Positions 17,479 through 25,304 of a stretch of 64,000 nucleotides of DNA are shown piece after piece. The notes below the pieces were generated by a model. The model did no database searches, was not told the origin of the DNA, and saw only the letters and a list, made by a program, of their open reading frames with translations. Source of the DNA: Intestinibaculum porci. GTDB lineage: Bacteria > Bacillota_I > Bacilli_A > Erysipelotrichales > Coprobacillaceae. Each line of letters starts with the position of its first letter. The stretch's first letter is position 1. The stretch spans positions 2,790,001 to 2,854,000 of the forward strand of contig NZ_AP019309.1 in the NCBI RefSeq assembly GCF_003925875.1, in the 5' to 3' direction. Position numbers and translations under genes: made by a program.

Positions 17479-18174
17479 TTAGTTTGCTGGTTTAAAACGG
17501 CATCTGGTATTGGCATTCACCTTTTTAAAGGTGTAGCCACGATCTTTATAATACTGAATGATCATTGGCAAAGCTTTAACTGTGTTATCTTTAGCGGACG
17601 TATCATGCATTAAAATGACAACGTTCTTCATTGGTACACAAGCATTTTTAGCGAGCTGTGTAGGTGATAATGGACGCCCCGTCGCATCACCTGTTTCCAC
17701 ATTCCAGTCAATATAGTTATACCCTTGAGCATTCATTGATCGCGTCAGTTTAGTCATCACTTTATAGCCATAATGACGAGAAACCGTATTGTTTGTGCCA
17801 CCAGGGAAACGGACTAATTTAGACTGATGTCCAGTTTCTTTGACTACAACTTTCTGAATTTGATCTAAATCCTTATTAAAAGCATTAACAGAGGCATAAA
17901 CCTTTGCATAGTTATGAGAATACGTATGAAGACCAATGGCATGCCCTTTTTGTGCCATCATCTTAATATAAGGGAAACACTGAGGCTGCTGACCAGTCAC
18001 AAAGAATGTCCCTTTAACATGATTTTTATCTAAAATATTTAAGACTTTTAACGTGTTGCGAGATGGTCCGTCATCAAATGTTAGATACACTGTCTTTTGT
18101 GTCTTAGCCAGCGCTGTTTGCGGGGCCATAAGCATCATCGCGGCCATGGCACTGATCATCATTTTTTTCATCAT
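17479..18174 (-). CDS. Secreted polysaccharide (peptidoglycan) deacetylase
   Basis: A 231-residue NodB-domain protein with an N-terminal signal peptide (KKMMISAMAAMMLMAPQTALA, cleavage about residue 23). Motifs of active carbohydrate esterase family 4 enzymes are present: TFDDGPS, the metal-binding HTYSH, RFPGG, and LMHDTSA near the C terminus. GGAGG lies upstream of the ATG. It is the last gene after an ECF sigma factor, an RsiV-like anti-sigma factor and two secreted RsiV-like proteins. In Enterococcus faecalis SigV controls the deacetylase PgdA in lysozyme resistance, so N-deacetylation of peptidoglycan is the likely job here. Confidence 0.87.
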   Translation of the reverse strand: MMKKMMISAMAAMMLMAPQTALAKTQKTVYLTFDDGPSRNTLKVLNILDKNHVKGTFFVTGQQPQCFPYIKMMAQKGHAIGLHTYSHNYAKVYASVNAFNKDLDQIQKVVVKETGHQSKLVRFPGGTNNTVSRHYGYKVMTKLTRSMNAQGYNYIDWNVETGDATGRPLSPTQLAKNACVPMKNVVILMHDTSAKDNTVKALPMIIQYYKDRGYTFKKVNANTRCRFKPAN

Positions 18175-18224
18175 TTTATTGCCTCCAAAAATTCATTTTT
18201 TTATGTCTGTTTTGATACATCCCT

Positions 18225-18256
18225 AAGCAATCATCTTTTGCCCATGATGACTGCTT
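18225..18256 (-). other. Intercistronic hairpin, copy 2
   Basis: On the minus strand the stem AAGCAGTCATC / GATGATTGCTT encloses the loop ATGGGCAAAA, between the second secreted RsiV-like gene and the deacetylase. It has no T tract. It resembles the hairpin at 18885-18918 in stem and loop. Confidence 0.6.
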
Positions 18257-18264
18257 CAATCCTT

Positions 18265-18858
18265 TTAAATATTCACTGTATACTGTAGTTCACCCTGGCT
18301 GTAAGGCGCGATCTGTCCTTCATCAAAGACGACCACCAGTTTATTATGCTTATTCATATAGAAGTTCGTCTTCGTATTAACAGAAGTAAATGACGTTCCT
18401 TTCGCCTGTTTCTTGATAGCTTTATTAACCATCACTTTGAAATCTTTTTTCTTAAACAGGTCCTTCATATTCACCTGTCTGCCATATAATTTATTGATCG
18501 TGTAATAACGTGACTGTGAAGCTGAGTCCCCAGCCGTGGTGGTGGCGGTGACTTTTAGTGAGAGATACTTATTATTATTTGTGAGAACGGTATAACCAAA
18601 GTCATAAGCCGCATGTTTTGACTTTCCATAGTCTTTCACAAAAGCTTTGTAGGTCTGTTTATTAAAAGCTTTGATCTGCTTATTAACACTTGCGGTATGA
18701 CTGCCTTTTAAGACGGGCATCATCATGGCCACGTTATTGCCTTTATTAAATGTCGTTGGGGTAATACTGTAACTGTGACTGACCGCCGCATTAGCTGCAG
18801 CTGGTCCGGCAAACATTGTTGCTACGACAACCGCTGATCCTAATAATTTCTTCATCAT
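18265..18858 (-). CDS. Secreted stand-alone RsiV-like (DUF3298/DUF4163) protein, copy B
   Basis: A 197-residue protein from the ATG at 18858, 7 bases after GAGGAGG. A signal peptide (KKLLGSAVVVATMFAGPAAANA) is followed by one domain matching the extracytoplasmic part of RsiV-type anti-sigma factors: VLTNNNKYLSLKVTATT, YYTINKLYGRQVNMKDLF, TNFYMNKHNKLVVVFDEG and IAPYSQGELQY. It has no transmembrane or sigma-binding part. It is about half identical by eye to its neighbour at 18926-19510 and related to the ectodomain of the anti-sigma factor at 19488-20312. It may bind lysozyme as a decoy or inhibitor; that is inference. Confidence 0.75.
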   Translation of the reverse strand: MMKKLLGSAVVVATMFAGPAAANAAVSHSYSITPTTFNKGNNVAMMMPVLKGSHTASVNKQIKAFNKQTYKAFVKDYGKSKHAAYDFGYTVLTNNNKYLSLKVTATTTAGDSASQSRYYTINKLYGRQVNMKDLFKKKDFKVMVNKAIKKQAKGTSFTSVNTKTNFYMNKHNKLVVVFDEGQIAPYSQGELQYTVNI

Positions 18859-18884
18859 ATTCAATCCTCCTCAATTTCATGTAT

Positions 18885-18918
18885 GCAGCGGTCATCTTTT
18901 ACCCACAATGACCGCTGC
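18885..18918 (-). other. Intercistronic hairpin, copy 1
   Basis: Perfect 11-base-pair stem GCAGCGGTCAT / ATGACCGCTGC with loop TGTGGGTAAAAG on the minus strand, between the two secreted RsiV-like genes, without a T tract. The same kind of hairpin follows the second copy, so the gene and its hairpin were probably duplicated together. Confidence 0.6.
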
Positions 18919-18925
18919 GTCCCTT

Positions 18926-19510
18926 TTAAATATTAACGGTATAACTTAATGCACCCTCGCTGTAAGGAGCGATTTCTCCTTCATCAAAGGTAAGCACTAA
19001 TTTATTGTGCTTATTAACATAGAACTTTGTTTCTTTATTAATAGATTTGAAAGACGTCCCTTTGGCCTGTTTCTTGACAGCTTTATTAATGATCTTCTTA
19101 TAATCTTTGCCTTTACCATAAAGAGACGCTAACGTCACCTGTTTACCGGTATCTTTATTTAAGGTGTAATACTTTGAAACCGTTGCACTATCACCGGCGG
19201 TTACAGTCGAAGAAACCTGCAAAGCTAAATACTTTTTGTTGTTGGTAAGCACTTTATAGTTAAAGTCGTAAGACGCGTACTTAGAGCCTTTGAATGTTTT
19301 CTTATAATCCTGGTACTGGGCTTTCTGAAAAGCCTGGATCTGCTTATTCATCGCAGCGGTGCCATAACCTTTCACCGTTGGCACTTTCATTGTAACCTGC
19401 TTCGTATTGGTATTTTGTGAGCTTACTTTGTATGAGTGTGTCGCTGCATGCACGACTGGGGCGCCAATAACCATAGCGGCTACGGTACTAATAAATAATT
19501 TTTTTAACAT
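18926..19510 (-). CDS. Secreted stand-alone RsiV-like (DUF3298/DUF4163) protein, copy A
   Basis: A 194-residue protein with a signal peptide (KKLFISTVAAMVIGAPVVHA) followed by a single RsiV-ectodomain-like domain: VLTNNKKYLALQVSST, KYYTLNKDTGKQVTLASLY, TKFYVNKHNKLVLTFDEG and IAPYSEGALSY. It lacks any membrane anchor or cytoplasmic part. Its ATG lies inside the end of the anti-sigma gene (23-base overlap), so the genes are cotranscribed and probably translationally coupled. It belongs to the same cassette as copy B. Confidence 0.75.
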   Translation of the reverse strand: MLKKLFISTVAAMVIGAPVVHAATHSYKVSSQNTNTKQVTMKVPTVKGYGTAAMNKQIQAFQKAQYQDYKKTFKGSKYASYDFNYKVLTNNKKYLALQVSSTVTAGDSATVSKYYTLNKDTGKQVTLASLYGKGKDYKKIINKAVKKQAKGTSFKSINKETKFYVNKHNKLVLTFDEGEIAPYSEGALSYTVNI

Positions 19511-20312
19511 GTTCTTTAAGTCCTTTCATTACTGTTTTGGTGGAAATTGTAAATTCTGGAGTGCCTGAACTCATTGGTCCAATGTCTCCCTGCTGGAATA
19601 CCATCACCAGCTGATGTTTGTTATTGATATAAAATTGTGTATTCTGATCAATTGTCTTGAATGGAGTTACTAAATCATCACCTTCTTTAAAATACTGTCC
19701 TTTGGTATCACTATTGATCACTTTTAAAACAGAGCTATTGATCACCTTCTTATAATCATACCCTTGTTTAAATAAGTCTTTGATCGTTACTGTTTTACCG
19801 GTTGCTTTATCAATGTTGTAATAGTATACTTTACGGTCGCTATCGGCTGCTGTCGTCAATGATTCTACCTTTAAGGTAAACCAGTATTTGTTGTTGGTGA
19901 CAACCTTATAATCTATCTTTAAAGATGCATTCTTCGCATTGCCAACAGCTTTCTTGAATTCACTTAAGGCCTGCGTCGTCCATTCTTTCACTGATTTATT
20001 GATATAAGTCACGCTCTGTGAATGTTTCTTGACCTGCGGAATATTTACATCCGTATTATCATCCTGATAGTGATAAATTGATGTCACCTTGAAGATCTCA
20101 CCAACGACCGGCAGATCATATAAATGCTGAGCAACACTCGCATTGATATTAGGCAGGACGAATAATACTAAGGCAAAGACCGCGATCACTAATCCTTTAT
20201 AATGTTTTTTCTTATGTGGCAAAGCTGCCTCAAACTTGCGCTTACCGCTCGTACTCATCTGCGGTGCGTGAGCGCGTAAATCCTTTTGCAGCTGGCGATC
20301 AAACTTATCCAT
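19488..20312 (-). CDS. RsiV-like membrane anti-sigma factor
   Basis: A 274-residue protein with a short cytoplasmic N terminus (MDKFDRQLQKDLRAHAP, the sigma-binding part), one membrane segment (YKGLVIAVFALVLFVLPNI, about residues 38-57) and an extracytoplasmic DUF4163/DUF3298 region (ITYKVVTNN-like strand, YYYNIDKATGKTVTIKDLF, TQFYINNKHQLVMVFQQG, IGPMSSGTPEF). This is the layout of RsiV, which binds lysozyme outside the cell and is then cleaved to free SigV. The start overlaps the sigma factor stop by 8 bases. Confidence 0.85.
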   Translation of the reverse strand: MDKFDRQLQKDLRAHAPQMSTSGKRKFEAALPHKKKHYKGLVIAVFALVLFVLPNINASVAQHLYDLPVVGEIFKVTSIYHYQDDNTDVNIPQVKKHSQSVTYINKSVKEWTTQALSEFKKAVGNAKNASLKIDYKVVTNNKYWFTLKVESLTTAADSDRKVYYYNIDKATGKTVTIKDLFKQGYDYKKVINSSVLKVINSDTKGQYFKEGDDLVTPFKTIDQNTQFYINNKHQLVMVFQQGDIGPMSSGTPEFTISTKTVMKGLKEHVKKIIY

Positions 20313-20793
20313 AATAACCCTCCAAATCGCTTTTTAATTCTTTCCTGGCGCGTGATAATCGCTGTTTAACATTATCACGACTAATTTCTAAGGCTTCTGC
20401 AATGTCAGGAATCTTCAATCCCTGATAGTAGTAGAGAACCACCACTTCCCGATATTTACGATCTAATTTATTAACCGCATCCCAAACTGTCATATTCTGT
20501 TCATGATCAATATCACTGTGGGGATCCTCTATTTCGATTTCATCATCTAAACTCAGATTCCTGAGTTTGATGATTCTGTAACATTCATTCTTTAGAATTC
20601 TAAAGATCCATGGCTTAAACTTATCTTTCGATGATAACGCATCAAGATTTTTATAAGCCTTCATCACTGCATTCTGCACCGCATCTTCCGCATCACTTTC
20701 ATTTCTCAAAATGCTTAAAGCGGTGACATACAAGCCATCCTGTAAAGCTTTGGCCTGCTTGCTAAACCAGCGATCTCTTAACAACATCTGCAT
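20305..20793 (-). CDS. ECF RNA polymerase sigma factor, SigV-like
   Basis: A 162-residue group IV sigma factor. Region 2 has ILRNESDAEDAVQNAVMKAY and FKPWIFRILKNECYR; region 4 has KLDRKYREVVVLYYYQGL followed by the helix-turn-helix IPDIAEALEISRDNVKQR. It heads a five-gene operon with an RsiV-like anti-sigma factor and a peptidoglycan deacetylase, as SigV systems do. A SigV-type -35 core (GGAAAC at about 20831-20836, minus strand) lies upstream, but I cannot find a -10 at the correct spacing. Confidence 0.88.
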   Translation of the reverse strand: MQMLLRDRWFSKQAKALQDGLYVTALSILRNESDAEDAVQNAVMKAYKNLDALSSKDKFKPWIFRILKNECYRIIKLRNLSLDDEIEIEDPHSDIDHEQNMTVWDAVNKLDRKYREVVVLYYYQGLKIPDIAEALEISRDNVKQRLSRARKELKSDLEGYYG

Positions 20794-20810
20794 TTCATGT
20801 TTCTCCCTTC

Positions 20811-20851
20811 ATCAGACAATCATCTGATGTTTCCAATTTATAGAGCTCTAT
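20811..20851 (-). promoter_or_regulatory. Inverted repeats upstream of the ECF sigma gene
   Basis: ATCAGA / TCTGAT around 6 bases (20811-20828) and a perfect 12-base palindrome ATAGAGCTCTAT (20840-20851) lie within 60 bases of the sigma factor start. They are possible regulator or leader structures; no factor can be named. Confidence 0.35.
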
Positions 20852-20860
20852 ATTTGCGGA

Positions 20861-21265
20861 AAGGTGACAAACTTTTTCATCTTCGCCGAAAATTTTTGCA
20901 TCACTTGTAAAGACTTCTTTTCGTCTTCACTTATAAGAGCAGCTTCACCAGCCTTTGGTGACAAACTTTTATAAAGTTTTTTAACTCCGTAAAGACTTCT
21001 CTCGTCTTCACTTATAAGAGCAGCTTCACCAGCCTTTGGTGACAAACTTTTATAAAGTTTTTTAACTCCGTAAAGACTTCTCTCGTCTTCACTTATAAGA
21101 GCAGCTCCACCAGCATTTGGTGACAAACTTCTGTAAAGTTTTTCTTTCCTAGCCCTTACACTTATAAGAGCAGCTCCACCAGCATTTGGTGACAAACTTC
21201 TGTAAAGTTTTTCTTTCCTAGCCCTTACACTTATAAGAGACATAGAGATCATCAAAGGTGACAAA
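20861..21265. repeat. Tandem repeat array between the sigma operon and rpoD
   Basis: GGTGACAAA occurs six times, at 20863, 20957, 21038, 21119, 21188 and 21257, giving periods of 94, 81, 81, 69 and 69 bases. The partner block ACTTATAAGAG occurs at 20929, 21010, 21091, 21160 and 21229. Each unit contains small hairpins, TCACCA / TGGTGA and AAACTTT / AAAGTTT. The 81- and 69-base units share their cores but differ in the linker. Because the periods are multiples of three, the minus strand stays open for 142 codons (LYKSLSPKAGEAAL repeated), but its only start is a TTG in the rpoD terminator, so I read it as DNA repeat, not a gene. Confidence 0.85.
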
Positions 21266-21290
21266 AAGATCTGCAAAAACTGCAGATCTT
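21261..21290 (-). terminator. Terminator of rpoD
   Basis: Perfect 10-base-pair stem AAGATCTGCA / TGCAGATCTT with loop GTTTT on the minus strand, followed by TTTG. It overlaps the rpoD stop codon. Confidence 0.85.
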
Positions 21291-22431
21291 ACTGTACATT
21301 CAAGAAATCATGTAATTGTCCCTTCGCAAAGCGACGTAATTTACGTAATGCTTTCGCTTCAATCTGACGAATACGTTCCCGGGTGACATTAAATTCTTTC
21401 CCCACTTCTTCTAAAGTCTGAGGATTTTGTCCATCTAAGCCAAAACGCATCCGAATAACCTGTTCTTCACGGGGATCCAAACGTTTGAGCGCTTCATCCA
21501 TTTCATCTTTTAACGCTTCATTATCCGTAAACTGCGTTGGAGAAATGGTATTATCATCAGAAATGAAATCCCCTAAAGAAGAATCTTCTTCATCTCCAAC
21601 CGGTGTTTCTAATGATGTTGGTTCTAGTGACAGGTCTAAAAGCTTACGAACCTTTTCTTCACTCACTCCTAAAGCCGTGGCTAATTCCTTTTCTGTTGGT
21701 TCACGGCTTAACTTCTGCGCTAAGTCACGCTGCACCTTTTTGGCCTTATTAATGTTTTCAAACATATGTACCGGAATACGAATCGTGCGCCCGCTATCAG
21801 CGATGGCGCGTGTCATCGCCTGTTTGATCCACCAGGTCGCATACGTTGAAAACTTAAAACCCATATCCGGATTATACTTTTCCGCTGCTCGCTCTAAACC
21901 GATATTGCCTTCCTGAATCAGGTCCATCAAAGCCAAGCCACGGCCACGGTAACGTTTCGCAATCGAAACCACCAAACGTAAGTTGGCATTAATCAATTCA
22001 TCTTTCGCTTTCTTATCGCCCTGCTGGATGCGTTTGCCTAAAGCTACTTCCTGATCATGTGATAATAATGGGTATTCCCCAATCGCACTCAAGTAGTTTT
22101 TAACGTTATCACTGGTCTTGACTTCCTGACTCATCTGATAGTCCGGCGTATAAACCTTCTTGTCATCATGAATATCATCAACGGATAAATCTACATCAAA
22201 GTCAAGATCATCAGTCTCATCACTTGCCTCATCATCCATCTCGTCTTCTCCAAGATTGAAATCCGATCCCTGCAAATACCCTTTGTCAATAATATAATCA
22301 ATCAGCTGTGATGAAACATCATCATCTAAATCATATTTTTCTAAAATGTAATCAACGTTTTGCGCCGTTAATTGGTTATTATGTCTTTCCGCATAGTCAT
22401 CAATAGCTTTTTCAATATCACTCAGTACCAT
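21289..22431 (-). CDS. rpoD: Primary (housekeeping) RNA polymerase sigma factor
   Basis: A 380-residue RpoD/SigA. The N-terminal region 1.1 is followed by an acidic stretch (residues about 58-85), then region 1.2 [15 protein letters not shown], region 2 with [24 protein letters not shown] and [17 protein letters not shown], region 3, and region 4 with RFGLDG and [20 protein letters not shown]. The usual NIGLMKAVEKF is [11 protein letters not shown] here. dnaG, the common upstream neighbour in Bacillota, is absent; the upstream neighbour is the divergent addB. Confidence 0.95.
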   Translation of the reverse strand: MVLSDIEKAIDDYAERHNNQLTAQNVDYILEKYDLDDDVSSQLIDYIIDKGYLQGSDFNLGEDEMDDEASDETDDLDFDVDLSVDDIHDDKKVYTPDYQMSQEVKTSDNVKNYLSAIGEYPLLSHDQEVALGKRIQQGDKKAKDELINANLRLVVSIAKRYRGRGLALMDLIQEGNIGLERAAEKYNPDMGFKFSTYATWWIKQAMTRAIADSGRTIRIPVHMFENINKAKKVQRDLAQKLSREPTEKELATALGVSEEKVRKLLDLSLEPTSLETPVGDEEDSSLGDFISDDNTISPTQFTDNEALKDEMDEALKRLDPREEQVIRMRFGLDGQNPQTLEEVGKEFNVTRERIRQIEAKALRKLRRFAKGQLHDFLNVQ

Positions 22432-22673
22432 ATTTCATCACTCCTCTTATGGTTTCATTTTATCATTTTTTAAAATCATTGAGAAGTCATTCTATCCGGA
22501 ATATTCACCGTATTTCCATTTTCGCATATGCTTAATAAGCATGCCTATAAGCCCTTTAGAGAAATCTTTATATTATAACACAAATCTTTAAAAATATTTT
22601 TTATTTTCGTATATGAAAGGGAGTTTTCTCCTTTTCATTTACGATTTTTCACTTTTTTTCAAAAAGCGTATTA

Positions 22674-22679
22674 TATAAT
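22674..22679 (+). promoter_or_regulatory. -10 box of the addBA promoter
   Basis: A perfect TATAAT 21 bases before the preferred addB ATG. The upstream stretch is T-rich and a -35 is not clear. Confidence 0.5.
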
Positions 22680-22700
22680 AAGGTTAAAGGAGAAATGAAC

Positions 22701-25304
22701 ATGAACATTGTACTCGGAAAAAACTTTCAAGAAAAAGCCAATCAGTTAGCCATCTCCCTCAGAGATGTCCATGAACCTCTTACTATTATTACAGAACATG
22801 GCACTTATATGGAAGACTTATTATTAAGTCAGCGAGATGTCCTCTTTAATATTGAAGTCAAAACCCTGCATCAGTTTGAAAAAGACTTGCTCGTAGAAAG
22901 ACGCATGTTTAAACGTCATTTATATAATCAGACCCAGCTGGTAATGGCGATTCGGACTATTTTATCGCATCAGGATTTCACTTTCTTTAAAATCAGTGAA
23001 AATCCCTATCCTTTGATTGGAGAAATCATCACAACTTTAAAAAGACTCCATGAAGAAGATATTGATCTTAATACCTTACCTGATCACTTATTACCCTTAA
23101 CAAAGCAGAAATGTTTAGAAATCAATACCATTGATCAGTTATTAAAACAAACAGATTCCTATATGAACTTAGAAGAGGCGACCATCGATTTAGTCGATCA
23201 GGTTTCTGCTCGGATCATCGTCTTAGGCGATGATTATCCTTATCGCAAACAGCGCGCCTTCTTTACTGCCTTGGATCGTGTCACGGATGTCACAATGTAT
23301 TTAAGTCATGAAGAAGATGACTTTGTGAAAAGCTATTATCCTGGTGCAATCTCCTTTGTCGGTGAAGAAACGACGCTGACAAAGCATCTCTATGATCAGG
23401 AGAAAGTCAATCCCATAGAAAAAGCCTCTGTCATTATTGGTGGCTCACCAATGCATGAAGTCTTAAAAGTCACCAGTGATATCAAAAGAAGACTAGTCGA
23501 TGAAAAAGCCCATTATGAAGATTTCATGATCGTCACGCATTCCAATGATATGAAAGATTATCTCAAAGATGTCTTCGATCGCGAACACATCCCCCATCTC
23601 TTACCCGAGACCACGCACTATGACTATGATGAAAGCTATCAGGCGATCACTAAGGCTTTAGCCTCTTCTCAGGCGCATACCTTTACGGATCTTACCAATG
23701 AACTGCTTTTATTACCCTTAGATGAAAACTATCGCAGCTTATTAAAAGAAGTGATCAGCGATGAAGAGATTACCCCAGAAGAATACTTACTCTTCTTACA
23801 GATGATCATTCCAAACAAAGCTGCACGTCAGCCGATGCATGATGCGATTATGATCTGTGACTTCGCTGAAGCTTTGTCAGTCACCCCGCGCTATCTCTAT
23901 TTCTTAGGCTTAAACGAAGGTGAAGTGCCGGCCGTCATGGGAGAAAGCGGCCTGCTTTTAGAAGAAGACTTCCTGCAGTTAAAGACGCAGCCATTATCCT
24001 TAAGTGAACAGTTATCCTTACATGAAATGGAGATTATGAAGGCCATCTTAAATCCTCATAAGCATCTGACATTCTCTTATGCCCAGGCCGATATGGACGG
24101 GAAAGAAAAGATGCCTAGTACATTAATGAAACGCCTTTATGAATTATATGATTTGGAAAACTGTATTCCTGACTTAACTTTACATGATGTCTATCTCTAT
24201 TTGAATAGTTCCCAGCTGCCTGATTATCCCCTCAATGAGGCGATTGATCACTATGATAATAAGCCTGTTCTCATCAAGGAAGACTATCGTCATTTACTAG
24301 GTAAAGGGATGAGTGTCTCCCGTTTAGAAACTTACAATAAGTGTCCCTTTGCCTACTTCATGCAGTATGGCCTAAAAGTGACAAAGCAGTATGATCATGC
24401 CTTAGCCGCTTATGATATCGGTCATCTCGCCCATTATATTATGGAAACATCAATTGATGATGAAGAGCATATGAAAGACCATGCCTATACTTATGTCAAA
24501 GAACACTTACAGGATAAATATGATGATAACCCCCTCAATCAATTCTTTATCGATCATATGATTGATGATATGGCCATGAACTTAAAGATTGTGAAAGAAC
24601 AGTTAGGAGACTTCACAATCGCCGCCAAAGAATATGAAGTGACTGGGGATCTTGGCGAAATTCCTGTTTTAGGTATGATTGACCGTGTCGATACAATCGA
24701 CGATCACGTTCGCATTATCGACTACAAGTCATCCACCAAAACACTCGATTTATCCTTTGCGATGCAGGGATTCAATATTCAGATGTTAGTCTACATGGAC
24801 TTACTCATCAAAAACAAACCTGATTTAAAACCCGGGGCAGTACTGTACTTTGCGATGAAACGTCGCGTCATTACGAAAGCTTTATCAAAGACTTTATCTT
24901 TACATAAACCGCTCTCTGATAAGGATGTCTTTAAGCAGTATCGCATGGAAGGCTATGCCTTTGATGAAGAGCCCTACGATTTTTGCAAACAGCTCGTCGA
25001 TTCTTCTACCAAAGTACGGATCAAGAAAGATGGAACACCTTATTCAGGCGCACCGATTCTTTCTCATGATCAGTTAAAGACTGTCATGGCGCAGATCGTC
25101 AGCTATATGACCGCTTTGTATGAAGAGTTACGTAACGGTCATATCGATATCCTGCCAGCGAAAGCTGATAATAATGCGGCGGGGATTTATCCATGTGATT
25201 ACTGTGACTATCGCTCGGTATGTCTCTTTGATGTCTTTGTCAATGAAAATAAAGTCATCAAATCAAACCTGAAAAACGAAATTCTCAAGGAGGAAAAACA
25301 ATAA
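22701..25304 (+). CDS. addB: AddB/RexB subunit of the AddAB helicase-nuclease
   Basis: A 867-residue partner of AddA in double-strand-break repair. The C-terminal RecB-like nuclease domain has GMIDRVDTIDDHVRIIDYKSS, and the iron-sulfur cysteines are visible as Cys in NKCPFAYFM (about residue 548) and CDYCDYRSVC (about 832). The ATG at 22701 is 8 bases after AAAGGAG; an ATG at 22695 is too close. It is shorter than Bacillus AddB (over 1,100 residues), and the N terminus VLGKNFQEKANQL lacks a Walker A motif, as in streptococcal RexB. It overlaps addA by one base. Confidence 0.9.
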   Translation: MNIVLGKNFQEKANQLAISLRDVHEPLTIITEHGTYMEDLLLSQRDVLFNIEVKTLHQFEKDLLVERRMFKRHLYNQTQLVMAIRTILSHQDFTFFKISENPYPLIGEIITTLKRLHEEDIDLNTLPDHLLPLTKQKCLEINTIDQLLKQTDSYMNLEEATIDLVDQVSARIIVLGDDYPYRKQRAFFTALDRVTDVTMYLSHEEDDFVKSYYPGAISFVGEETTLTKHLYDQEKVNPIEKASVIIGGSPMHEVLKVTSDIKRRLVDEKAHYEDFMIVTHSNDMKDYLKDVFDREHIPHLLPETTHYDYDESYQAITKALASSQAHTFTDLTNELLLLPLDENYRSLLKEVISDEEITPEEYLLFLQMIIPNKAARQPMHDAIMICDFAEALSVTPRYLYFLGLNEGEVPAVMGESGLLLEEDFLQLKTQPLSLSEQLSLHEMEIMKAILNPHKHLTFSYAQADMDGKEKMPSTLMKRLYELYDLENCIPDLTLHDVYLYLNSSQLPDYPLNEAIDHYDNKPVLIKEDYRHLLGKGMSVSRLETYNKCPFAYFMQYGLKVTKQYDHALAAYDIGHLAHYIMETSIDDEEHMKDHAYTYVKEHLQDKYDDNPLNQFFIDHMIDDMAMNLKIVKEQLGDFTIAAKEYEVTGDLGEIPVLGMIDRVDTIDDHVRIIDYKSSTKTLDLSFAMQGFNIQMLVYMDLLIKNKPDLKPGAVLYFAMKRRVITKALSKTLSLHKPLSDKDVFKQYRMEGYAFDEEPYDFCKQLVDSSTKVRIKKDGTPYSGAPILSHDQLKTVMAQIVSYMTALYEELRNGHIDILPAKADNNAAGIYPCDYCDYRSVCLFDVFVNENKVIKSNLKNEILKEEKQ

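Noticed and set aside
20861-21265. CRISPR array
   Set aside because: The parts between the repeated blocks are themselves repeated, so there are no unique spacers, and no cas gene is nearby.
20848-21276. 142-codon minus-strand frame with LYKSLSPKAGEAAL repeats as a repeat protein
   Set aside because: Its only start is a TTG inside the rpoD terminator, it has no ribosome site, and the open frame follows from unit lengths that are multiples of three. Treated as a DNA repeat array.
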